Source: Lichenibacterium dinghuense (lineage in GTDB: Bacteria; Pseudomonadota; Alphaproteobacteria; Rhizobiales; Beijerinckiaceae). Taken from it: DNA of 64,000 bases. Location of the stretch: positions 1,860,501 to 1,924,500 of the forward strand of contig NZ_JAJLMN010000001.1 of the NCBI RefSeq assembly GCF_021730615.1. The letters run 5' to 3'. Positions 34,507 to 44,000 of the stretch are shown here, in pieces (the first letter of the stretch is position 1; each line of letters starts with the position of its first letter). The notes under the pieces were generated by a model. It was not told the DNA's origin. It worked only from the letters and a program-made list of their open reading frames with translations, and did no database searches. A program made the position numbers and the translations under genes.

Positions 34507-34606
34507 CCGGAGCCTTTCAGGTCGGCGCGGGCCGGCGCGAAGGGGCGCGCCTGATGACGGGCCTGCACCGGGGTCCCCCCGGTGGCAACCCGGCAGGCTC
34601 CGGGTT
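34507..34606 (-). ncRNA. Candidate structured leader RNA (pseudoknot switch) of the diguanylate cyclase gene
   Basis: Read on the minus strand, hairpin A is AACCCGG-AGCCTG-CCGGGTT (34606-34587). Hairpin B is CACCGGGG-GGA-CCCCGGTG (34584-34566). CAGGC (34565-34561) directly after B is complementary to GCCTG in the loop of A, giving an H-type pseudoknot. Alternatively, CCGGAGCCT of hairpin A (34603-34595) pairs with AGGCTCCGG (34515-34507), which sits directly before the ATG and covers the AAAGG ribosome site. The two folds are mutually exclusive. It does not match the GEMM-type cyclic di-GMP riboswitch consensus as I know it. The rest of the 332-base gap (34607-34837) shows nothing else. Confidence 0.5.
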
Positions 34607-34837
34607 GAGGTCCGCGACGCTGCACGGCAAACGTTAAGGACGGCTGAAGCGACCGCGCGCCGCGGCACGGGGGATGGCCGGCGCCCCGCACGGGCGAGCG
34701 GCGCCGGGAGCGAACCGCGGCCGCGGCCGGGCGTTACATGCGGCGGGGCGGCGTCGGACCCGGTCGCACCGCGTCGCGGCGTCGCCGCCGGAGCGCCGGG
34801 GTCCGGCCATCGGCGCGACGGGGACGGGAAGGCCGGC

Positions 34838-36061
34838 ATGGAGCGGGACGGCGCGGAGACCGGGACATCGCGCGCGGCCTTGGCCCTGCGCTCCTTCGCC
34901 ATGGGCGGCTTCGAGGGCGCCACCATGGTGCTCGACACGGGGCGGCGGGTCGACGCCGTGGCGGGCAGCCGGCACGACGCGGCCGCAGTTCTCGACTACC
35001 GCCTGCTCGCCGCGACCGGCGTCCGCACGGCGCGCGACGGCTTCCGCTGGCACCTGATCGAACGCGAGCCCGGGCGCTACGACTGGTCCAGCGTGCTGCC
35101 GCAGGTGCGGGCCGCCGCGGAGGCGGGCGTCGAGGTGATCTGGGACCTGTGCCACTTCGGCCTGCCCGACGGGGCCGACCCCTGGTCGCCCGCCCTGCCC
35201 GGCCGCTTCGCCGCCTTCGCCCGCGCGGCCGCGCGGCTCCTGCGCGAGGAAGGCGACGGGGTGCCGCTCTGGTGCCCCGTCAACGAGATCAGCTATTGGG
35301 CCTATGCGGGCGGCGAGCGCGGCCACTTCGCGCCCTGCGCGCGGGGACGGGGGGCGGACTGGAAGCGCCGGCTGGTGCGCCTGTGCGTCGCGGCGTCCCG
35401 CGCGCTGCGCGAGGTCGATCCCCGCGCGCGCCTGGTCCACGCCGACCCCGTGATCCACATCGCGGCGGGGGGCGAGGCCGACCGCGAGATCGCGGAGCGG
35501 CACCGTCTGTCGATGTTCGAGGGTTGGGACATGATCGCGGGCCGGCGCGAGCCCGACCTCGGCGGCGCGCCGGACCTGCTCGACGTTGTGGGGGTCAACT
35601 TCTATCCCGACAACCAGTGGGTCCACGGCGGCCCGCGCCTGCGCCCCGGCATGGCGGGCCACCGGCCGCTGCGCCGCATCCTCCACGAGGTCCACGCCCG
35701 CTACGGGCGGCCGATCGTGGTCACCGAGACGGGGGCCGAGGCCGACGAGGGGCCGGACTGGCTGCGCGGCGTGGGGGTGGAGCTGGCGGCGGCGCGCGAG
35801 GGTGGCGTGCCGGTGGCGGGCTGCTGCGTGTATCCCGCGATGGACTATCCGGGCTGGACGGACGACCGCCACTGCCGCTGCGGGCCGATCGCGGCCTCGC
35901 CCGACTGGTCGGAGCGATGGATCGACCCCGCCATGGCGGAGGCCGTGGGGGACCTGGCGCAGGCCGGGGCTGTCCGACCCGGGGCGCCGCCGCCCGACGG
36001 GGCCGCCCCGGGGGCGGTGCCGGAGGGACGCCTCTCCACCGGAGCCGGCCGATGCGCCTGA
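34838..36061 (+). CDS. Clan GH-A glycosidase-like protein (GH1-like)
   Basis: 407 residues with a TIM-barrel glycosidase pattern. HFGLPDG occurs on an early strand, WCPVNEISYWAY carries the NE acid/base pair typical of GH1/clan GH-A, and VVTETGAEAD carries the probable nucleophile Glu. There is no signal peptide, so it is cytoplasmic. It resembles plant-type beta-glucosidase relatives of reduced size. The last 40 residues are Pro/Gly-rich. It overlaps the next gene by ten bases, so the two form an operon. Substrate unknown. Confidence 0.65.
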   Translation: MERDGAETGTSRAALALRSFAMGGFEGATMVLDTGRRVDAVAGSRHDAAAVLDYRLLAATGVRTARDGFRWHLIEREPGRYDWSSVLPQVRAAAEAGVEVIWDLCHFGLPDGADPWSPALPGRFAAFARAAARLLREEGDGVPLWCPVNEISYWAYAGGERGHFAPCARGRGADWKRRLVRLCVAASRALREVDPRARLVHADPVIHIAAGGEADREIAERHRLSMFEGWDMIAGRREPDLGGAPDLLDVVGVNFYPDNQWVHGGPRLRPGMAGHRPLRRILHEVHARYGRPIVVTETGAEADEGPDWLRGVGVELAAAREGGVPVAGCCVYPAMDYPGWTDDRHCRCGPIAASPDWSERWIDPAMAEAVGDLAQAGAVRPGAPPPDGAAPGAVPEGRLSTGAGRCA

Positions 36062-37035
36062 TCGCCGTCGAAGAGCACTTCCTGCCCGCCGAGGTGCGGG
36101 ACGCCTGGGCCGCCGCTCCGCCCCCGCACGACCCCGTCTCCGCCATCGCGGACGGCGGGGAGAACGGCGCCCGGCTGGCGGACCTCGGCGAGGGCCGCCT
36201 CGCGCTGATGGACGAGCAGGGCGTGGACGTCCAGGTGCTGTCCCTCACCACGCCCGGCCTGCACAACCTGGAGCCCGGCCCCGCCGTCGCGATGGCGCGC
36301 CGTGTCAACGACCGCGTGGCGGAGGCCTGCGCGCGCCGCCCCGACCGCTTCCAGGGCTTCGCCGCCCTCCCCACGCCGGACCCGCGCGCCGCGCCGCGCG
36401 AGCTGGAGCGCGCCGTCCGCGACCTCGGCCTGAGGGGCGCGCTGCTGTGCGGCCGGACGCGGGAGCGGCACCTCGACCACCCCGAGCTTCGCCCGCTGCT
36501 CGCGGCCGCGGCGGAGCTGAAGGTGCCCATCCTCATCCACCCGCAGACGCCCTCGCCCGCCGTGCGCGAGTCCCTGTATGCGGGGATCGGCGGGACGGCC
36601 GACCTCGCGCTCGCCGCCTTCGGGCTCGGCTGGCACTACGAGGCCGGGCTGGAATGGGTCCGCCTGGCGGCCGCGGGGGTGTTCGACGAGCTGCCCGACC
36701 TGCAGGTCATCCTGGGCCACTGGGGCGAGGTGGTGCTGTTCTACCTCGAGCGGACCGCGGCCGTGTTCGCCCGCGCGCTCGCGCTGCGGCGCCCCCTCGC
36801 CGACTACGCCCGCCACAACCTCTACGTCACCGGCAGCGGCCTGTGGAACGACGCCTACCTGCAGCGCTGCCTCGACATCGTCGGCCCCGAGCGCCTGCTG
36901 TTCTCGACCGACTTCCCCTACCAGTACCGCCCCGGCGGGGTCCGCCGCTTCCTCCACGCTTCTCCGCTGGACCACGCCGGCCGCGAAGCCTACGCCCACG
37001 GCAACTGGGACCGGCTGACGGGCGCCCGCGCCTGA
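36052..37035 (+). CDS. Amidohydrolase-2 family hydrolase/decarboxylase (ACMSD-like)
   Basis: 327 residues. The N-terminal AVEEHFLP replaces the usual HxH motif, as in the aminocarboxymuconate-semialdehyde decarboxylase-like and dihydroxybenzoate decarboxylase-like subgroup. ILIHPQTPS and ILGHWGE give metal-binding His, and FSTDFPYQ gives the catalytic Asp. Members decarboxylate or hydrolyse aromatic and related acids using Zn2+. Operon with the preceding glycosidase-like gene. Confidence 0.8.
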   Translation: MRLIAVEEHFLPAEVRDAWAAAPPPHDPVSAIADGGENGARLADLGEGRLALMDEQGVDVQVLSLTTPGLHNLEPGPAVAMARRVNDRVAEACARRPDRFQGFAALPTPDPRAAPRELERAVRDLGLRGALLCGRTRERHLDHPELRPLLAAAAELKVPILIHPQTPSPAVRESLYAGIGGTADLALAAFGLGWHYEAGLEWVRLAAAGVFDELPDLQVILGHWGEVVLFYLERTAAVFARALALRRPLADYARHNLYVTGSGLWNDAYLQRCLDIVGPERLLFSTDFPYQYRPGGVRRFLHASPLDHAGREAYAHGNWDRLTGARA

Positions 37036-37127
37036 GGCGGCCCGGCGCGCGCGCCTCGCTCGACGCCTCCTCCCCGCCCGTGCCACGGTGCGGACACGCC
37101 CGAGGGCGGGACGGCGGGGAGCGCGAG

Positions 37128-37808
37128 ATGGACGACGGGGACCTGCGGCGCGACATGGTGGACGCGTGCCGCCGCATGAACGCGACCGGCCTCAACCAGG
37201 GCACCTCGGGCAACCTGTCGGCGCGAACCGGAGCGGGCTTCCTCGTGACCCCGACCTCCCTGCCCTACGACGCCATGGAGCCCGGCGACATCGTGCCGAT
37301 GGGGTTCGACGGCACCTACGAGGGGCCGCGGCGGCCCTCCTCGGAATGGCGCTTCCACGCCGACATCCTCGCCACCCGGCCGGACGTCGACAGCGTGCTG
37401 CACTGCCACTCGCCCCACGCCACCACGCTGGCCTGCCACCACCGCCCGATCCCGGCCTTCCACTACATGGTGGCGCTGGCGGGCGGCCCCACGATCCGCT
37501 GCGCGCCCTACGCCACCTTCGGCAGCCAGGCGCTGTCGGACCACGCCGTGGCGGCGCTGGAGGGGCGCCGCGCCTGCCTGCTCGGCCAGCACGGCATGAT
37601 CGCGCTCGGGCCCACGCCGGCCGCCGCCCTGGCGCTGGCCGTCGAGGTCGAGGCGCTGGCGCGGCTCTACCTCGGCGCGCTGGCGCTCGGCGAGCCTCCC
37701 GTGCTGGCCGACGAGGAGATCGAGCGCGTCATCGCCCGCATGCGGCGGCGCGGCTACGGCCGGACCGTGGAGGGCGACGACGCCGAGGGCGTCGCCCGGC
37801 CGCGCTAG
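37128..37808 (+). CDS. Class II aldolase/adducin family protein (fuculose-phosphate aldolase-like)
   Basis: 226 residues. LNQGTSGNLSARTGAGFLVT is the phosphate-binding loop, SSEWRFHADIL holds the catalytic Glu, and VLHCHSPHATTLAC gives two Zn-binding His. LLGQHGMIALG supplies the third. Family members cleave sugar phosphates such as L-fuculose-1-phosphate or L-ribulose-5-phosphate analogues. It lies 92 bases after the amidohydrolase and could belong to the same catabolic unit. Confidence 0.85.
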   Translation: MDDGDLRRDMVDACRRMNATGLNQGTSGNLSARTGAGFLVTPTSLPYDAMEPGDIVPMGFDGTYEGPRRPSSEWRFHADILATRPDVDSVLHCHSPHATTLACHHRPIPAFHYMVALAGGPTIRCAPYATFGSQALSDHAVAALEGRRACLLGQHGMIALGPTPAAALALAVEVEALARLYLGALALGEPPVLADEEIERVIARMRRRGYGRTVEGDDAEGVARPR

Positions 37809-37830
37809 GCGGGCGGAGCCGGAGCCGGCC

Positions 37831-38682
37831 TCAGCGCGGCGCGGACGCGCCGAGCAGCGCGCGGCCGAGCTCGCCCGACCCCTGCCCGTCGGCGGCGAGC
37901 CGCTCGTAGACCCGCGCGGCGCCCTCCAGCATGGCCGCGGTCGGGTCGTCGGGGCCGAGGAGGATCGCGATCTCGCGCATCTCGGCCACCCAGCGGTAGG
38001 CCTTGGGCAGCATGTCCGGCATGGCCTTGCCGAAGCGCTCCACCAGCTCCGGCTGGCTGCGCGCGAGCTCGGCCCGCAGCGCGTCGCCGGCGCCCTCGCG
38101 CTCGGCGGCGAGGAACATGCCGGCCGCGAGCGCGGTGACGCCCTTGGTGCACATGGCGTAGACGAGCTTCAGCGCCGAGGCCGCGCCGAACCCCGCCTCC
38201 ATCGGCCAGAGGTCGATGCCGTGGCGGGCCAGAGGCGCCGTGAGCCCGTCGGGGTCGCCGCTGACGTAGACGGCCGGGCTCTTGCTCTGCCCCGTCATGC
38301 GGGCCTTCGGCGGAGCCCCGATGATGCAGCCGTCGACCACGGCGCAGCCCGTGCCGTCCAGCGCGGCGCGCACCCGCTCGACGGTGGCGGGCGCGACGGC
38401 GTTGAGGTCGACGAAGACGGGCTTGGCCGCGCCGGCCCGCAGCGCCGGCGCGAGGCGCTCGGCGAGTTCCACCGCCGAGCCGGGCGGCACGATCGACAGG
38501 ACGAGATCGGCGCCGGCGATCTCGTCGAGCGGAACGTCCGCCATGCCGGCCTCGGCGGCGCGGGCGCGGCTCGCGGCGCCGCGGCCGTCGAGGTTGGTGA
38601 GCACGGTCGCGCCGTGCTCCCTCAGGCGGAGGCCCATGCCGGCCCCCATGGCGCCCGCTGCCAGGACCGCGATCCGCGTCAT
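37831..38682 (-). CDS. NAD(P)-dependent 6-phosphogluconate dehydrogenase-like oxidoreductase (DUF1932 C-terminus)
   Basis: 283 residues. The Rossmann motif VLAAGAMGAGMGLRLREHG replaces the usual GxGxMG. LSIVPPGSAVELAERL and FVDLNAVAP follow, and FGAASALKLVYAMCTKGVTA carries the conserved Lys of beta-hydroxyacid dehydrogenases. The C-terminal domain is of DUF1932 type. Its start overlaps the stop of the SDR gene upstream by four bases, so both are one operon, convergent with the aldolase gene. Confidence 0.8.
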   Translation of the reverse strand: MTRIAVLAAGAMGAGMGLRLREHGATVLTNLDGRGAASRARAAEAGMADVPLDEIAGADLVLSIVPPGSAVELAERLAPALRAGAAKPVFVDLNAVAPATVERVRAALDGTGCAVVDGCIIGAPPKARMTGQSKSPAVYVSGDPDGLTAPLARHGIDLWPMEAGFGAASALKLVYAMCTKGVTALAAGMFLAAEREGAGDALRAELARSQPELVERFGKAMPDMLPKAYRWVAEMREIAILLGPDDPTAAMLEGAARVYERLAADGQGSGELGRALLGASAPR

Positions 38683-39626
38683 GCTCCCACCTCCGTCTCG
38701 AACCTCACGCCCGTGAGCCGCTCGGACGCGTCCCACAGCGCCCGCGCGACGCCCGCGTCCCGCGCCTGCGGCATGACGCGCGAGGGACCGACCGGGCCCG
38801 TCCGCTCGCCCCGCCCCGTCGGGCCGTAATAGCCGCCGGGCTCCGCCTCGGGCGCGGTCGCTGCATACAGGATCGGGAGGGCGCCGTCCGCCGCGGATTG
38901 GCCGAGCAGGCGGAAGGCGAGGTTCATCATCGCGGGCTTGAGGCCGCCGCGCCCCTGCCCCGGCCCGTTGGAGATGATGTCAGTGACGGCCCAGCCGGGA
39001 TGCGCCGCCACAGCGCGGAGCGGCCAGTCGGCCGCGTCGGCCCGCCGCTGCAGCTCGCGCGCGAAGATCAGCATGGCGAGCTTGCTCTGCCGGTAGGCCG
39101 TCCAGGGGTCGTAGCGCGTCGCGCCCTGCAGGTCGTCGAGGTCGATGCGCCCCTGGACGTGGGCGAGGCTGGCGACGCTGACGACGCGCGCGGCTCCTCC
39201 CGCCCCGGTCAGCGCCGGCATCAGGCGCGCCGCGAGGGCGAAATGGCCGAGGTAGTTGGTGCCGAACTGCTCCTCGAAGCCGTCGCGCGTGGTGCGGCGG
39301 GTCGGGAAAGCCATCACGCCGGCGTTGCAGACCAGGACGTCGAGCGGGCCGGAGGCGACGACGCCCGCCGCGAAGGCGGCCACCGAGGCGAGGTCGGCGA
39401 GGTCGAGCCGGGCGAAGCCGACGTCGGCGCCCGGCACAGCGCCGGCGATGCGGCGGCGGGCCGCCTCGGCCCTGCCGGGGTCGCGGGCGGCCAGCACCAC
39501 GGCGGCGCCGCGGCGGGCCAGGCCCAGCGCGGTCTCGAAGCCGAGGCCGCCCGAAGCGCCGGTGACCACGGCGCGCCGCCCGTCGAGCCGCGGCGCGTCC
39601 TCGATCCTCCAGCCCCGTCCCGCCAT
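38679..39626 (-). CDS. Short-chain dehydrogenase/reductase (protochlorophyllide reductase/retinol dehydrogenase-like)
   Basis: 315 residues. TGASGGLGFETALGLARRG binds NAD(P), CNAGVMAF is the NAG motif, and SVASLAHVQG and YRQSK contain the catalytic Ser, Tyr and Lys. Length and the NYLGHFALAARL motif fit the WW-domain-oxidoreductase/retinol dehydrogenase-like subgroup. Start at ATG 39626 is preferred; an upstream in-frame start would add only low-complexity residues. Substrate unknown. Confidence 0.8.
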   Translation of the reverse strand: MAGRGWRIEDAPRLDGRRAVVTGASGGLGFETALGLARRGAAVVLAARDPGRAEAARRRIAGAVPGADVGFARLDLADLASVAAFAAGVVASGPLDVLVCNAGVMAFPTRRTTRDGFEEQFGTNYLGHFALAARLMPALTGAGGAARVVSVASLAHVQGRIDLDDLQGATRYDPWTAYRQSKLAMLIFARELQRRADAADWPLRAVAAHPGWAVTDIISNGPGQGRGGLKPAMMNLAFRLLGQSAADGALPILYAATAPEAEPGGYYGPTGRGERTGPVGPSRVMPQARDAGVARALWDASERLTGVRFETEVGA

Positions 39627-39691
39627 GCCGTCTCCCCCCGCCGCGTGCGAAGGTGGGGCCGCGCCCGCGCGGCTCAAGGCCGGAAACCGAG

Positions 39692-39725
39692 AAGGGCCGC
39701 GACACCCTGCGGTGCCGCGGCCCTT
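39692..39725 (-). terminator. Terminator-like hairpin after the DUF1127 gene
   Basis: AAGGGCCGCGACACC and GGTGCCGCGGCCCTT form a 15-base stem with one mismatch and a four-base loop, 70 bases beyond the DUF1127 stop and just before the SDR gene. Only a short T-containing sequence follows on the minus strand. Confidence 0.55.
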
Positions 39726-39794
39726 CGCTGTTCGGGTCGCGCGCGCGGCGACCCCGTCAGGCCCGCCCCGGCACGGTGCCGGGCGGGCTCGATG

Positions 39795-39962
39795 TCAGGC
39801 GCCGTAGACCTGCTTGTGAGCGGCGGCGTAGAGGTCGGACTGGAAAGCCCCCATCTCGACGAGCTCGGCGTTGGTCAGGCCGTTGATCTCGGCGATGAGC
39901 TGGCGGTAGCGGCGGTTCTTGTCGAGGCGATCCTGCGCCAGGGCGAAGAGTTTGTTGAACAT
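39795..39962 (-). CDS. DUF1127 family small protein
   Basis: 55 residues, beginning MFNKLFALAQDRLDKNRRYR and containing LIAEINGLTNAELVEMGAF. The N-terminal basic helix, RQL, and D/E-L-x-D/E-xG core is the DUF1127 (YjiS-like) pattern. In other Rhizobiales these Arg-rich small proteins affect phosphate and carbon metabolism and RNA turnover. A GGGAAAT ribosome site precedes the ATG. A sigma70-like promoter lies about 70 bases upstream and a hairpin follows the gene, so it is a monocistronic unit. Confidence 0.8.
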   Translation of the reverse strand: MFNKLFALAQDRLDKNRRYRQLIAEINGLTNAELVEMGAFQSDLYAAAHKQVYGA

Positions 39963-40029
39963 GGTTCGATTTCCCTCAAACGGGTTGATGGATCAAACCT
40001 CCCGGATCGGTCTTGATGCCGATGACCGG

Positions 40030-40058
40030 AACCTAGAGCGGCCCATGGTGCACCGCAA
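40030..40058 (-). promoter_or_regulatory. Probable promoter of the DUF1127 gene
   Basis: On the minus strand, TTGCGG (40058-40053), a 17-base spacer and TAGGTT (40035-40030) fit a sigma70-like promoter. It would give a leader of about 60 bases. GGTGCACC (40047-40054) is an 8-base palindrome just inside the -35 and might be a regulator site. Confidence 0.45.
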
Positions 40059-40135
40059 CATGACAGGGTGCAGTGCAGCTCGAACGAATCTGCATGGCGC
40101 TGTATACGATCCCTTCACAATCTCCGGAGTGTGCC

Positions 40136-40900
40136 ATGCGGGACGCGCATGAGGTCGCGGCGGCCGACTGGTACGAGCTCCTGCCCTTCGCCGACGGCGT
40201 CACCCTGATCCACGAGCCCTGGATGCCGCCCTTCTTCCGCGGCCACATGTGGCTCGTGCGCGGGCGCGACCGCGACCTCCTGATCGACGCCGGCCTCGGC
40301 CACGTGCCGCTGCGGGCCCGCGTGACGGCCCTGCGGGGCCGGCCGGTGACGCTGCTCGTCAGCCACACCCACTGGGACCACATCGGCGCGGCGCACGAGT
40401 TCGACGGCCCGGAGGACGAGCGACTGGCCCACCCGGCCGAGGCCGCCGTGCTGGCCGACCCGGACCCGGAGCACACGCTCTTCGGCAAGTACGCCGACGG
40501 CAGCCGCGACGCCGAAGCCTTCACGCGCAGGCCCGCGGGCTGGGATGCCGGGCGCCACCGCATCCGCCCGGCCCCGGCGACGCGGCTCGTCGGCGAAGGC
40601 GATCGCATCGATCTCGGCGACCGCGTCCTCGTGGTGCTGCACACGCCCGGCCATTCGCGCGGTCACCTCGCGCTGTGGGAGGAGCGCACCGGCACGCTCT
40701 TCGCGCAGGACGCGGTCTACGACGGGCCGCTGGTCGACACCTGCCCGGATTCCGACGTCGCGACCTACCGCCGGACCCTGGAGCGGCTCGCCGCGGACCT
40801 CGACCCGCGCATCGTGCACGGCGGGCACTTCCCGAGCTTCGGGCGCACCCGGTTCCGGCAACTCGTCGCAGAATATCTGTCGGACAAATCAGAAGGTTGA
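40136..40900 (+). CDS. MBL-fold metallo-hydrolase
   Basis: 254 residues. The signature SHTHWDHIGAAHEF gives HxHxDH-type zinc ligands with the final His, and HTPGHSRGHLALW, FAQDAVYDG and IVHGGHFPS supply the remaining metal ligands. The fold covers glyoxalase II-like and lactonase-like hydrolases; the substrate is not evident. I start at ATG 40136, behind CCGGAG. An ATG 63 bases upstream lacks a ribosome site. Confidence 0.8.
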   Translation: MRDAHEVAAADWYELLPFADGVTLIHEPWMPPFFRGHMWLVRGRDRDLLIDAGLGHVPLRARVTALRGRPVTLLVSHTHWDHIGAAHEFDGPEDERLAHPAEAAVLADPDPEHTLFGKYADGSRDAEAFTRRPAGWDAGRHRIRPAPATRLVGEGDRIDLGDRVLVVLHTPGHSRGHLALWEERTGTLFAQDAVYDGPLVDTCPDSDVATYRRTLERLAADLDPRIVHGGHFPSFGRTRFRQLVAEYLSDKSEG

Positions 40901-40907
40901 TTGCATC

Positions 40908-40938
40908 GCCGCGCGTCGCTTGACGTCGAACGCGCGGC
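40908..40938. terminator. Hairpin after the MBL-fold gene
   Basis: GCCGCGCGT (40908-40916) and ACGCGCGGC (40930-40938) form a 9-base stem with a 13-base loop starting eight bases after the stop codon. It probably separates the MBL gene from the formate dehydrogenase operon. Confidence 0.4.
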
Positions 40939-41071
40939 GCCCCACGCCGATCCTATCATTTCAGGCTTGCGCGCGCCGATGTCGCATGGTTGTGACAATC
41001 GTAATCGTTCTAAGCGAGATCCATCTCACCCGAGCGTGCATGACGCGACGAAGGATGAAGGGAGGGCATTC

Positions 41072-44000
41072 ATGAACATGGAGCTCTCACGGCGCCACTT
41101 TCTGAAGATGGCGGGCGTGGGTGCGGCGGGGACTTCGCTGGGGGCCTTCGGGTTCGCCGGCGTCGAAGCGGCGCAGGCCGCGGCCATCAGGCCCTACAAG
41201 CTCGCCAACACCACGGAAACCCGCAACACCTGCCCCTACTGCTCGGTGGCCTGCGGGATCATCATGTATTCCAAGGGCGACCTGAAGAAGGGGGAGCGCG
41301 CCGAGATCACCCACATCGAGGGTGACATCGACCACCCGACGAACCGCGGCACGCTGTGCCCGAAGGGTGCGGCGCTCCACGACTTCGTCACCTCGAAGAC
41401 CCGCATCACCGTCCCCCGCGTGCGCAAGCCCGGCTCGGACGCGTGGACCGAGGTCAGCTGGGACTACGCCCTCGACCGCATCGCGCGCCTGATGAAGGAC
41501 GACCGCGACGCCAACTTCATCGCGAAGAACAAGGACGGCACGGCGGTCAACCGCTGGACCACGGTGGGATTCCTCGGCGCTTCCGCCACCACGAACGAGA
41601 CGGCCTTCCTGACCTACAAGGCCGTCCGCTCGATGGGCATCCTGGGGTTCGACAACCAGGCGCGTGTCTGACACGGCCCGACGGTGTCCAGTTTGGGCCC
41701 GACGTTTGGCCGTGGCGCGATGACGCAGCCGTGGACTGATATCAAGAACACCGATCTCGCGATCGTGATGGGCGGCAACGCGGCCGAAGCGCATCCGTGC
41801 GGCTTCAAGTGGCTGGTCGAGGCCAAGGCCCACCGCGGCGCCAAGCTGATCGTCGTCGACCCGCGCTACACGCGCACGGCCGCGGTCTCGGACTATTACG
41901 CCCCGATCCGCCAGGGCACCGACATCGCCTTCCTGCTCGGCGTGATCCGCTACTGCATCGCCAACGACAAGATCCAGTGGGAATACGCCAAGAACTACAC
42001 CAACATCTCGTACCTGATTAAGGACGGCTTCGCCTACAAGGACGGCCTGTTCACCGGCTACGACGAGATGCGGCGGGACTACGACCGCTCCACCTGGGAC
42101 TACCAGCTCGGGCCGGACGGCTTCGTCCAGCAGGACATGTCGCTAGAGAACCCGCGCACGGTGTGGCAGCTCCTCAAGGGCCACGTCGAGCAATACACGC
42201 CCGAGCTCGTCGAGCGCATCTGCGGCACGCCGAAGGACAAGTTCCTCCACATCTGCGAGATGATCGCGGCCACGTCCGCGCCCGACAAGGCGATGACGTC
42301 GATGTACGCGCTCGGCTGGACGCAGCACTCCAAGGGCGCGCAGAACATCCGCACCATGGCGATGCTGCAGCTGCTGCTGGGCAACATCGGCATCGCGGGC
42401 GGCGGCATGAACGCCCTGCGCGGCCATTCCAACATCCAGGGTCTGACCGACCTCGGCCTGATGTCCAACCTGATCCCGGGATACCTCTCGATCCCGACCG
42501 AGAAGGAGAAGACGATCGGCGACTACATGGCCACGCGCCAGTACAAGCCGCTGCGCCAGGACCAGACCAGCTACTGGAAGAACTACGACAAGTTCTTCGT
42601 GTCGTTCCAGAAGAGCATGTGGGGCGACCACGCCACGAAGGACAACGACTGGGCGTTCGACTACCTGCCCAAGCTCGACGTGCCGGCCTACGACATCCTG
42701 CGCATGTTCGAGCTGATGCAGGAGAGCAAGGTCAACGGCTACTTCTGCCAGGGCTTCAACCCGATCCTGTCGATCCCGAACCGGGCGAAGACGACGGCCT
42801 GCCTGTCGAAGCTGAAGTTCCTCGTGACGATGGACCCGCTCGACACCGAGACGTCCAACTTCTGGAAGAACTTCGGCGTCTACAACGACGTCAAGTCGGC
42901 CGAGATCAAGACCGAGGTGTTCCAGCTCCCGACGACGCTGTTCGCCGAGGAGGAGGGCTCGCTCGCCAACTCGGGGCGCTGGCTGCAGTGGCACTGGGCC
43001 GGCGGCACGGCGCCCGGCGAGTGCAAGCACGACACCTGGATCATGGCGCAGATCTTCCTGCGCGTGAAGAAGCTCTACCAGGCCGAGGGCGGGGCCTTCC
43101 CGGACCCGATCCTCAACCTGACCTGGGACTACGCGGACCCCGAGGAGCCTTCGCCCGCGGAGCTCGCCAAGGAGGTCAACGGCTACGCGCTCGCGGACCA
43201 GTTCGACCCCAAGGACCCGACCAAGCTCACGGTCGGCAAGGGCAAGCTGCTGCTGAACTTCAGCCAGCTCAAGAACGACGGCACGACCTCCTCGGGCTGC
43301 TGGATCTATTCCGGCCAGTGGAACGAGAACGGCAACAACATGGCCCGCCGCGACAACGCGGACCCGGGCAACATGGGGACGTTCCTCAACTGGACGTTCG
43401 CGTGGCCGGTCAACCGCCGCGTGCTCTACAACGCGGCCTCCTGCGACATGCAGGGCAAGCCGTGGGATCCGAGCCGCAAGCTGATCGAGTGGAACGGGAC
43501 CAAGTGGGCCGGCGTGGACGTGCCGGACATCGCGCCGGACGCCAAGCCCGGCACGGTGCAGCCGTTCATCCTGAACCAGGAAGGGACGGCGCGCATCTTC
43601 ACCCGCGCGCTGCTCCGCGACGGGCCGTTCCCGATCCACTACGAGCCCTTCGAGTCGCCGGTCAAAAACGTCATCAACCCGGCGATCCGCGGCAACCCCG
43701 TGTCGCGCGTGTTCCAGGCGGACGTGGCCTCCTTCGGCAACTCGGACGAGTTCCCCTACGCGGCGACCTCGTACCGGCTGACGGAGCACTTCCACTACTG
43801 GACCAAGCACAACCGGGTGAACTCGGTGCTCCAGCCCGAGTTCTTCGTGGAGATCGGCCACGAGCTCGCGGCCGAGAAGGGCATCCAGGACGCCGGCTGG
43901 GTCCGCGTGTGGTCCAAGCGCGGCGAGGTGAAGGCCAAGGCCTACGTCACGAAGCGCATCCAGCCGCTCGTGTGCGACGGCAAGACGGTCCACGTGGTCG

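Noticed and set aside
34507-34606. GEMM-I cyclic di-GMP riboswitch
   Set aside because: The conserved GEMM core and receptor elements are not seen; the element is described only as a pseudoknot candidate.
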